From the NCBI GenBank assembly GCA_030682835.1, contig JAUXNG010000041.1, forward strand, positions 1 to 35,784: a DNA stretch of 35,784 nt. The letters are read 5' to 3'. Positions 28,545 through 35,085 of this stretch are shown one piece after another. Both the position numbers and the translations under genes were made by a program. The notes under the pieces were generated by a model that did no database searches, had not been told where the DNA came from, and saw nothing but the letters and a program-made list of their open reading frames with translations. Within the stretch, counting starts at the first letter, position 1. Every line of letters starts with the position of its first letter. The stretch is from Hydrogenophaga sp. GTDB taxonomy: Bacteria > Pseudomonadota > Gammaproteobacteria > Burkholderiales > Burkholderiaceae_C.

Positions 28545-28550
28545 ATTATA
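28545..28550 (-). promoter_or_regulatory. rpsU -10 box (TATAAT)
   Basis: The minus strand reads CATGACGC-TATAAT-CCAAGG, a perfect -10 hexamer about 130 bp before the rpsU ATG. The best -35 at 17-nt spacing is CTGGTT, which is poor, so the -35 is uncertain. It implies an rpsU leader of about 120 nt. Confidence 0.6.
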
Positions 28551-28616
28551 GCGTCATGAGAAGAAATAACCAGTCAGGCAGACAGATTTGCCGCCGGGCT
28601 GCCCCAAGGCGAATCG

Positions 28617-28659
28617 GCCCCCTCAGGGGGCAGCGATCCGCGCAGCGGTCGAGCGTGGG
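28617..28659 (-). repeat. Dispersed 3'-end repeat after the YhiN-like gene
   Basis: Read on the minus strand the element starts directly at the stop of the flavoprotein gene (TAG at 28660-28662) with GCCCACGCTCGACCGCTGC. It ends in the hairpin GCCCCC-TGA-GGGGGC (28617-28631). It matches the element after pmbA (25280-25324) in sequence, orientation and distance from the stop codon. Confidence 0.75.
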
Positions 28660-29871
28660 CTACGGCTGCAGCCCCATCGCGCAGGCATGGGCGCTGGCCC
28701 AGGCCCACTGGAAGTTGTAGCCGCCCAGCCAGCCGGTCACGTCCACTACCTCGCCGATGAAATACAGGCCGGGCTGCTTGGTCGCTTCCATGGTCTGCTG
28801 CGACAGCTCGCGGGTGTCGACACCGCCGAGCGTCACCTCGGCCTTTTTGTAGCCCTCGGTGCCGGTGGGCACCAGTTCCCAGCGCGCCAGCCGCTCGGCC
28901 AGACGGGCCAAGGCTCTGTCGCTGCATTCGGCGACCGGGCGCTGCCATTCCTTGTCTTGCGCCACCCAGGCGTCGGCCAGCCGTGCCGGTACCCACTGTG
29001 CGAGCTCGTTGACCAGCAGCTTGCGCGAGCGCTGCTTGGCATCGGCCAGCGCGGCGGGCAGGTCCACATCGGGCGCCAGGTTGATGCGGATGGGGGTGCC
29101 GGGCTTCCAGTAGCTGGAAATCTGCAGCACGCCCGGGCCCGAGAGGCCACGGTGAGTGAACAGCAGGTCTTCGGCAAACACCGTGCGGGTTTTCTTGTCC
29201 CCGGTTTCAATGAGCACCGGCAACGCCAAGCCGGCCAGTTCGGCGTAGGGCGCCCAGGCTGCACCGTCAAAGGTCAGCGGCACCAGACCAGGGCGCGGCT
29301 CGATGGTGCGCAGCTTGAACTGCCGGGCGATGCGGTGGCCGAAATCGGTGGCGCCGATCGCCGGGATCGAAAGCCCGCCGGTGGCGATCACCACCTGGCG
29401 CGCCTGCACCGTGCCGCGCCCGGTGTCGAGTTCATAGCCGCCTTCGGCGGTGGTGCGCAGCGCCTGCACGCCGCAGGGCTGCCAGCGGGTCACGCCGCCG
29501 GCCGCGCATTCGGCCAGCAGCATGTCGATCAGGTCGCCGGCCGAACGGTCGCAGAACAGCTGGCCTTTGTGCTTTTCGTGGAAGGGAATGCCGTGCTTCT
29601 GCATCAGCGCGATGAAGTCGGCCGGCGTGTAGCGCGAGAGGGCGGAGCGGCAGAAATTGGGGTTCTCGCCCACGAAGTGCTTGTGCGGCTGGCGCACGTC
29701 GATGTCGCGGTTGGTGAAGTTGGCCCGGCCGCCGCCCGAAATGCGGATCTTCTCGGCCACTTTCTCGCTGTGGTCGAGCAGCAGCACCTTCAGTCCACGC
29801 CGACCGGCCACGCCCGCGCAGAACAGGCCGGCGGCGCCAGCGCCGAGGATCACGACATCAAAATTTTGCAT
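28660..29871 (-). CDS. YhiN/HI0933-family FAD-dependent oxidoreductase
   Basis: 403 residues. The N-terminal dinucleotide-binding motif is VVILGAGAAGLFCAGVAGRRG with an acidic end of the second strand (LLLDHSEKVAEK). The family motif KIRISGGGRANFTN follows, and the C-terminal FAD-contacting segment is GLYFIGEVVDVTGWLGGYNFQWAWASAHACAMG. These are diagnostic for the HI0933/YhiN (BaiN) family, flavoproteins whose physiological substrate is mostly unestablished. The ATG at 29871 encodes MQNFDVVILG; the open frame upstream is low-complexity and overlaps cobA, so it is rejected. The gene follows cobA by 43 bp on the same strand and may be read as the last gene of the nitrate-assimilation transcript. 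Confidence 0.92.
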   Translation of the reverse strand: MQNFDVVILGAGAAGLFCAGVAGRRGLKVLLLDHSEKVAEKIRISGGGRANFTNRDIDVRQPHKHFVGENPNFCRSALSRYTPADFIALMQKHGIPFHEKHKGQLFCDRSAGDLIDMLLAECAAGGVTRWQPCGVQALRTTAEGGYELDTGRGTVQARQVVIATGGLSIPAIGATDFGHRIARQFKLRTIEPRPGLVPLTFDGAAWAPYAELAGLALPVLIETGDKKTRTVFAEDLLFTHRGLSGPGVLQISSYWKPGTPIRINLAPDVDLPAALADAKQRSRKLLVNELAQWVPARLADAWVAQDKEWQRPVAECSDRALARLAERLARWELVPTGTEGYKKAEVTLGGVDTRELSQQTMEATKQPGLYFIGEVVDVTGWLGGYNFQWAWASAHACAMGLQP

Positions 29872-29914
29872 GGGCCGCAGTGTATGCGGGCCACCGGGTG
29901 CGGCAGGGGCGGAC

Positions 29915-30739
29915 TCAGGCGCTGCGCTGGCGTGTGGCGGGCTGGGCCGCCGGCTCTGGCTGGGCAACGGCCGCCACGCCGCTCACCACGTCGCCCACCA
30001 CGATCACGGCCGGGCTGCCCAGCCCTTCCTGCACCAGCGTGGCGCACAGGCCGCCCAGCGTGGTAACGGCGTGGCGTTGCTGGGGCAGGCTGGCGTGCTG
30101 GATGATGGCCAGCGGGGTGCTGGCCGGCAGGCCGGTGAGCAGGTCCGCCTGGATCTGCGTGGCGCTGGACACGCCCATGTAGATCACCAGCGTGAGTTTG
30201 GCGTCGCGCGCGGTAGCGGCCAGGGCCTGCCAGTCGGTGCCGCTGTCGCCGGGCTTGGCGTGCCCGGTGACGAACACCACGCCGTGGGCGTGCTCGCGGT
30301 GCGTGAGCGGCACCCCCAGCGAGGTGAGCCCGGCTAGGCCGGCGGTGATGCCGTTAACCACCTGAACGGGAATGCCGGCGGCTTGCAGGTGCTCCACCTC
30401 TTCGCCGCCGCGGCCGAAGATGAAGGGGTCGCCGCCCTTGAGGCGCACCACGGTCTCGCCCTCGCGGGCGGCCATGATCATGAGTTTTTCGATGAAGGCC
30501 TGCGGCGTGCTCTTGCAGCCACCGCGCTTGCCCACGTGCACGATGCGCGCCCTGGGTGAGGCGTGTTCCAGCACGCCCTCACCCACCAGGTCATCCACCA
30601 GCAGCACGGTGGCGGCACCGATGGCGCGTACGGCCTTCAGGGTCAGCAGTTCCGGGTCGCCCGGGCCGGCGCCGACAAGCGTGACGGTGCCGGGCAGGAA
30701 GTCGCTGGGTCGGGGCGGGGTGTGGGCAGGCTGGTTCAT
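29915..30739 (-). CDS. cobA: Uroporphyrinogen-III C-methyltransferase (SUMT)
   Basis: 274 residues, a single-domain SUMT rather than the fused CysG type. It uses two S-adenosylmethionine molecules to convert uroporphyrinogen III to precorrin-2, the precursor of sirohaem and cobalamin. Motifs: VTLVGAGPGDPELLTLKAVR, VHVGKRGGCKSTPQAFIEKL, VRLKGGDPFIFGRGGEEVEH, GITAGLAGLTSLGVPLTHRE and VIYMGVSSATQI. The ATG overlaps the TGA of the preceding ybiB-like gene by 4 nt (30736-30739). Its place behind nirBD and nasA indicates a dedicated role in making sirohaem for nitrite reductase. The dehydrogenase/ferrochelatase needed to finish sirohaem is not in the window. The C-terminus has a short Ala/Pro/Gln tail. 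Confidence 0.95.
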   Translation of the reverse strand: MNQPAHTPPRPSDFLPGTVTLVGAGPGDPELLTLKAVRAIGAATVLLVDDLVGEGVLEHASPRARIVHVGKRGGCKSTPQAFIEKLMIMAAREGETVVRLKGGDPFIFGRGGEEVEHLQAAGIPVQVVNGITAGLAGLTSLGVPLTHREHAHGVVFVTGHAKPGDSGTDWQALAATARDAKLTLVIYMGVSSATQIQADLLTGLPASTPLAIIQHASLPQQRHAVTTLGGLCATLVQEGLGSPAVIVVGDVVSGVAAVAQPEPAAQPATRQRSA

Positions 30740-31683
30740 GGTGTCGGGACGGCCGCTGGGCCGCTTGTCTCCGGTGCGTTGTGTTGACGCAGCTCTTGCA
30801 GGATGTGTGCCACCTGCAGGGCGATGGGGGCCGGCACGGGCAACCGTCCGTCGAGCACGTCGCGCGTGTACGCGGCCGTGGCTTCGGCGGAAATGTCTTT
30901 GGGCAGCTCGGGCACGGTGGCGAGCGAGCCTTCCTGAGCGGCTTGCAGCAGCAGCCGCTGGCCGTGGCGGAACGCGTCCATCTGCGGCATGCGCCGCGCA
31001 TCGGCCACCGGTTCGCCCTCGGTGCCGCGCAGCAGCAGGGCGTGCGCGCCCACGAGCGCGAAGGTTTCGGCCATGGAGACCGCGTATTCGGGGTGGGTGT
31101 AGCTGCCCACAATCAGCGCCTGACCCGCGCAGGGGTTCATCAGCTTGACCAGGCTGTGGGCCGGGTTGCGCAGGCCGACCACGCGGCGCACGTCGAGCAG
31201 GCGCCTGAGCCCGGGGGACAGCAGTTCGGTGGTGAGCAGGGCGCACTGGCCTGGCGCCAGAGCCTGCACCGTGGGCAGTGCGGGCTGCCCCAGTGCAGCG
31301 AAGACGGCCTCGCTGGGGGTGCGACGGTCTTCGGTGGCGGTGCCGTGCACCAGCACTGCCGCGCCTTCGCGGGCCAGCAGCAGGGCCAGCAGGGGCGTGA
31401 GCACCGGCAGCTTGCGCGCGCCGTTGTAGCTGGGCAGCACCACGGTGGTGTGGCCGTTGTCCGGCAGCCGGTTCAGGCGGGCGTGCGCGGCGTCCAGAAA
31501 ACCAGCCATCTCCTCGGGGGTCTCGCCCTTGATGCGCATCGCCAGGCAGAAGGCGCCGATCTCAAGGTCGCTCACCTGGCCGTCGAGCACCTGCCCGAAG
31601 AGGTCAGCGGCGTTCTCGCGGCTGAGCGCGCGGGCGCCGTCTTTGCCGCGCCCGATGACCTTGATGTATTGGCTGATTCCCAT
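30736..31683 (-). CDS. ybiB: YbiB/TrpD2 family protein (anthranilate phosphoribosyltransferase-like)
   Basis: 315 residues with the fold of TrpD: an N-terminal helical domain (GKDGARALSRENAADLFGQVLDGQVSDLEIGAFCLAMRIKGETPEEMAGFLDA) and a phosphoribosyltransferase-like domain (VLPSYNGARKLPVLTPLLALLLAREGAAVLVHG). The TrpD 'TGGDG' loop is replaced by PSYNGARK. E. coli YbiB/TrpD2 binds nucleic acid instead of acting in tryptophan synthesis and is LexA-regulated; whether this homologue does so is inference. The gene lies 56 bp after nasA and overlaps cobA by 4 nt, a frequent nitrate-operon arrangement in Burkholderiales as far as I recall. I chose ATG 31683 (MGISQYIKVIGRG); a TTG at 31692 would add three residues. 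Confidence 0.88.
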   Translation of the reverse strand: MGISQYIKVIGRGKDGARALSRENAADLFGQVLDGQVSDLEIGAFCLAMRIKGETPEEMAGFLDAAHARLNRLPDNGHTTVVLPSYNGARKLPVLTPLLALLLAREGAAVLVHGTATEDRRTPSEAVFAALGQPALPTVQALAPGQCALLTTELLSPGLRRLLDVRRVVGLRNPAHSLVKLMNPCAGQALIVGSYTHPEYAVSMAETFALVGAHALLLRGTEGEPVADARRMPQMDAFRHGQRLLLQAAQEGSLATVPELPKDISAEATAAYTRDVLDGRLPVPAPIALQVAHILQELRQHNAPETSGPAAVPTP

Positions 31684-31739
31684 GGGCCGCAATTGTCTGA
31701 CAAGCCTGATGACTTTGGGTTATATGGCCGCTTGAAGCT

Positions 31740-34679
31740 TCATGCGGCCTGTGCCACCGGCAACACGGCCCGCACCAGGCGGCGCAATTCGGGAATGCAC
31801 GAGCCGCACTTGGTGCCGCACTGCAGGTTGCCCTGCAGGGCGGCCAGGCGCTGCGACTCGTTGCCGGTGCATCGCGGCAGCTCCCGGTTGATGGCGTCTT
31901 CGCTCACGTCCAGGCAGGTGCACACCTGGCGGCTTCGGGCGGCCACAGCGATGGGTGCCTTCGCACCCGGCATGAGCAGCTGGCGGCCGTAGGAGGCAGC
32001 GGGAAGGCCGTCTTGCAGCAGCGGCTTGATCCACGCTTCGGCCCGGGTGTCGCCGGCCAGTACGAAGCCGTCGAGGGTGGTGGCACCGCCTTCGCGCAGC
32101 AGGCGCACCGTGCGGCGCTGGCCCAGCCGCTGGTCGGCGTAACGCAGGGCGTCGTCGTGGTCGAGTCCGAGCAGGGCTTCGATGCGCTCGATCAGCACGG
32201 TGTCGGGTGCGTCGTGGGCGGCGGCGCGGAACAGCACGCCCTGGCGCTGGCGGCCAAAGGGCACGCAGACCGCGAAGGGGAACGCGGTCATGAGTTCGCG
32301 CAGGCCCTGGCGGGCCGAGAGCGCGGCCTCGTCGGGCAGCCAGGCCATGCCCAGCAGGGTCCAGGGCATCTCGGCCTTGAGCACCTTCACGGCCGCGTGC
32401 TTGAGTTCGGGCTGCTTCGAGCCGGGGCAGTAGGCCGAGGTGGTGAGCGCGTTCACGCCGGCCAGCGGCACGCCGGTGCTGCTGGAGCCGCTCAGGTATT
32501 CCGATCCCCAGTGCATGGCCATGAAAGCCTGCGACAGCCCCACCTCGTTGCTGCCCTGCACGGGCACCAGAATGGAGCCGCGCTTGCTGGTTACATGCAC
32601 CAGATCGCCTTCGTTCAGGCCGCGGCGCGCCATGTCCTGCGGGTGCAGCTGCACACATGGCTCGGCCACGTGGCCGAACAGGCGGCCGAGGGTGCCGGTG
32701 CGGGTCATGCCATGCCACTGGTCGCGCAGGCGCCCGGTGGTGAGCGAGAAGGGGTAGCGCGATTCGCGCGGCTCGGCCAGCGGCACGTAGGGCAGGGCGG
32801 CAAAGCGGGCCTTGCCATCGGCGGTGGGGAACACGCCGTCGGCGTAGAGCCGTGTCTGTCCGGCAGCTTCGCCTTCGCGCAGCGGCCATTGCTGCGGGCC
32901 CTGTGCCTCCAGCATGGCGTAGGACAGACCGGTGATGTCGAGGTCGCGCCCGCGGGTGGACTCGCGGTGTTCTTTCCAGATCTGTTCGGGGGTTTGGTAG
33001 GGGAAGAGGGTGTTGGCTGGCGTGGCGTCGTTCTCCGGCTGTGGCGCAAACGGGGTCAGAGCCGAATTTCGTTGGGTGTTGTTGGTTGCCTCGGAGGCTG
33101 CTGTCCGGAATTCGGATCTGACCCCGTTTGCTTCGTTTGCTTCGAGGGTTCGCCCCAGTCGTTGCGCGAAGTCCACCACGATCTGCCAGTCGTGGCGCGC
33201 TTCGCCCGGTGCCGGGATGGCGGGGCGCACGCGGCTGATGCGGCGTTCGCTGTTGGTCACGGTGCCGTCTTTTTCGCCCCAGGTGGTGGCGGGCAGCAGC
33301 AGGTCGGCCCAGTCGCAGGTGGCGCCGGTGGCGAAGGCTTCCTGCACCACCACGAACTCGGCGCGTTCCAGCGCGCGGCGCACGGTGGTCTGGTCGGGCA
33401 TGCTTTGCGCCGGGTTGGTGCAGGCGATCCACAGCGCCTTGACCTCGCCGTCGGCAGCGGCCTGGAACAGCTCCACCGCCGTCTTGCCCGGCTTCTCGGG
33501 CACCGCCGGCACACCCCACAGGGCGGCCACCTCGGCGCGGTGCGCGGGATTGGACAGGTCGCGGTGGGCGCTCAGCAGGTTGGCCAGACCCCCCACTTCG
33601 CGCCCGCCCATGGCGTTGGGCTGGCCGGTGAGCGAGAACGGGCCGGCGCCCGGCTTGCCGATCTGGCCGGTGGCCAGGTGCAGGTTGATGAGGCTGGCGT
33701 TCTTGGCCGTGCCGCTGCTGCTCTGGTTCAGGCCCTGGCAGTACAGGCTGAGCGTGGGCTCGCGCGGCCCCGTGCCCTCCATTCCGGCGAACCACTTGGC
33801 GGCGGTGAACAGGTCTTCTTTCCGGAGGCCGCAGGTCTGCGCCACGAGGTCGGGCGTGCAGTCGCGCACCAGGGCCTTGAGGGCGTCGAAGCCGCTGGTG
33901 TGGGCCGCCACAAAGCCGGTATCGAGCCAGCCTTCCCACAGCATGATGTGCAGCAGCCCGTGGAACAGCATCACGTCGGTGCCGGGCTGCAACGGCAGGT
34001 ACAGGTCGGCCAGGCCGGCGGTGTCGGTGCGGCGGGGGTCTGCCACGATCACCTTCATGGCCGGGTTGGCCTGCTTCGCCGCCTCGATGCGGCGGAACAG
34101 CACCGGGTGCGCGAAGGCCGCGTTGCTGCCGACGATGAACAGGCAGCGGGTGTGGTCCACGTCCTCGTAGCAGGCCGGGGGCGCGTCAGCGCCCAGGGTC
34201 AGCTTGTAGCCGGCCACGGCACTGCTCATGCACAGGCGCGAATTGGTGTCGATGTTGTTGGTGCCGATCAGCCCCTTGGCCAGCTTGTTGAAGACGTAAT
34301 AGTCCTCGGTGAGCAGCTGCCCGCTGACGTAGAAACCCACCGCGTCGGGCCCGTGGCGGCGGACGGTGTCGGCAAACCGGGTGCTGGCTTCATCCAGCGC
34401 CGCGTCCCAGCCCACGGCCACCGGCGCCTGGCCGCGCTGCAGGCGGCGCATGGGCTGCAGCAGCCGCGCCTGGCGCGTGATGGCCGGGGTGGCGGTCAGG
34501 TGCAGCGTGGCGCCCTTGGTGCAGAGCTTGCCGAAGTTGGCCGGGTGGTCCGGGTCGCCCCGCACCCCGGTGATCTGCGGACCCTGCGACTCGATGATGA
34601 CGCCGCAGCCGACGCCGCAATACGGGCAGGTGGAGCGGGTGTTGGAAGCGGAATGGGGCTGCACGGCGCCGGCCCTCAC
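31740..34679 (-). CDS. nasA: Assimilatory nitrate reductase, large catalytic subunit with BFD-like domain
   Basis: About 979 residues from GTG 34679, or 974 from GTG 34664. It reduces nitrate to nitrite in the cytoplasm using Mo-bis-MGD. The [4Fe-4S] cluster motif CPYCGVGCGV...LCTKGATLHLT is at the N-terminus. Molybdopterin-oxidoreductase segments follow (NKLAKGLIGTNNIDTNSRLCMSS, QGLNQSSSGTAKNASLINLHLATGQIGKPG, FSLTTGRLRDQWHGMTRTG). The C-terminus carries a BFD-like [2Fe-2S] domain, CTCLDVSEDAINREL...QCGTKCGSCIPELRRLV, as in Klebsiella NasA. Between FAQRLGRTLEAN and TLFPYQTPEQIWKEHRESTRGRD lies a non-conserved insert encoded partly by a palindromic repeat (33046-33131; about residues 517-545). 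The start region lies within another repeat at 34673-34706. An upstream TTG at 34766 is rejected. Confidence 0.95.
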   Translation of the reverse strand: MRAGAVQPHSASNTRSTCPYCGVGCGVIIESQGPQITGVRGDPDHPANFGKLCTKGATLHLTATPAITRQARLLQPMRRLQRGQAPVAVGWDAALDEASTRFADTVRRHGPDAVGFYVSGQLLTEDYYVFNKLAKGLIGTNNIDTNSRLCMSSAVAGYKLTLGADAPPACYEDVDHTRCLFIVGSNAAFAHPVLFRRIEAAKQANPAMKVIVADPRRTDTAGLADLYLPLQPGTDVMLFHGLLHIMLWEGWLDTGFVAAHTSGFDALKALVRDCTPDLVAQTCGLRKEDLFTAAKWFAGMEGTGPREPTLSLYCQGLNQSSSGTAKNASLINLHLATGQIGKPGAGPFSLTGQPNAMGGREVGGLANLLSAHRDLSNPAHRAEVAALWGVPAVPEKPGKTAVELFQAAADGEVKALWIACTNPAQSMPDQTTVRRALERAEFVVVQEAFATGATCDWADLLLPATTWGEKDGTVTNSERRISRVRPAIPAPGEARHDWQIVVDFAQRLGRTLEANEANGVRSEFRTAASEATNNTQRNSALTPFAPQPENDATPANTLFPYQTPEQIWKEHRESTRGRDLDITGLSYAMLEAQGPQQWPLREGEAAGQTRLYADGVFPTADGKARFAALPYVPLAEPRESRYPFSLTTGRLRDQWHGMTRTGTLGRLFGHVAEPCVQLHPQDMARRGLNEGDLVHVTSKRGSILVPVQGSNEVGLSQAFMAMHWGSEYLSGSSSTGVPLAGVNALTTSAYCPGSKQPELKHAAVKVLKAEMPWTLLGMAWLPDEAALSARQGLRELMTAFPFAVCVPFGRQRQGVLFRAAAHDAPDTVLIERIEALLGLDHDDALRYADQRLGQRRTVRLLREGGATTLDGFVLAGDTRAEAWIKPLLQDGLPAASYGRQLLMPGAKAPIAVAARSRQVCTCLDVSEDAINRELPRCTGNESQRLAALQGNLQCGTKCGSCIPELRRLVRAVLPVAQAA
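33046..33131. repeat. Palindromic mobile repeat inserted in frame in nasA
   Basis: The left arm at 33046-33069 starts GCAAACGGGGTCAGAGCC. The right arm at about 33108-33131 ends TCTGACCCCGTTTGC. They are reverse complements with two mismatches over 24 positions. The 38-nt middle has its own small palindrome, GCCTC-G-GAGGC (33088-33098). The GGGGTCAGA core resembles the GGAGTCAGG next to the RAYT at 510-522 (read on the minus strand). The element has no stop in the nasA frame and adds about 28 residues. Confidence 0.75.
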
Positions 34680-34706
34680 CCTAGCCCTCTCCCAGAGGGA
34701 GAGGGG
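34673..34706. repeat. CCCTCTCCC palindromic repeat at the nirD/nasA junction
   Basis: CCCTCTCCC (34685-34693), AGA and GGGAGAGGG (34697-34705) form a perfect 9-bp hairpin preceded by CCCTCACCCTAG. This is a very common dispersed repeat type in proteobacteria. On the minus strand it encodes the NirD end SPLPLGEG and its TAG stop (34681-34683). One nt later is a GTG (34679) that opens nasA, with GGGAGAGG about 9 nt upstream as a possible Shine-Dalgarno sequence. Confidence 0.8.
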
Positions 34707-35085
34707 ACAAGGCACGGCGCGCGGGGCCGGCCACCGGTCGCACCAGTTCGGTCGCCTGCGTGGCAAGCTGGTGAGCGTCCAGAAACACCTCGCCGTTTTC
34801 CACCCTCACCGCGAACTTCGGCGTGCAGCCTTCGTCCGGCGCCGAGGCCTGACCGTCGCACAGGCCGATGGTCCAGTTGTGCATGGGGCAGGCCACGTGC
34901 GTGCCGAACACGATGCCCTGGCTCAGCGGGCCGCCCTTGTGCGGGCAGCGGTCGAGCAGGGCGAAGACCTCTTCCTTGTCGTTGCGGAAAATGGCCACGT
35001 CCAGGCCCTGGGCGCGGGCCACGCGACGTGAGCCGAGCACGGGGATGTCTTCAACGCGGCAGATGCGGGTCCAGGCGGTGCTCAT
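34681..35085 (-). CDS. nirD: Nitrite reductase (NADH) small subunit, Rieske-like
   Basis: 134 residues, the small partner of NirB in cytoplasmic nitrite reduction to ammonium. It starts MSTAWTRICRVEDIPVLGSR. A full Rieske-type ligand set is visible: Cys-Pro-His in DRCPHKGGPLSQG and Cys-Pro-Met-His in VACPMHNWTIG. E. coli NirD, as I remember it, lacks these ligands, so this protein may bind a [2Fe-2S] cluster. After the conserved end (GEVFLDAHQ) comes a variable tail whose last residues, SPLPLGEG, and stop codon come from the dispersed repeat at 34673-34706. The ATG overlaps the nirB TGA by 4 nt (35082-35085). Confidence 0.94.
   Translation of the reverse strand: MSTAWTRICRVEDIPVLGSRRVARAQGLDVAIFRNDKEEVFALLDRCPHKGGPLSQGIVFGTHVACPMHNWTIGLCDGQASAPDEGCTPKFAVRVENGEVFLDAHQLATQATELVRPVAGPARRALSPLPLGEG

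Noticed and set aside
31720..33939. Minus-strand 739-codon frame overlapping nasA in another frame
   Set aside because: Arg/Pro-rich translation in a shifted frame of nasA. The nasA frame holds all cofactor motifs.
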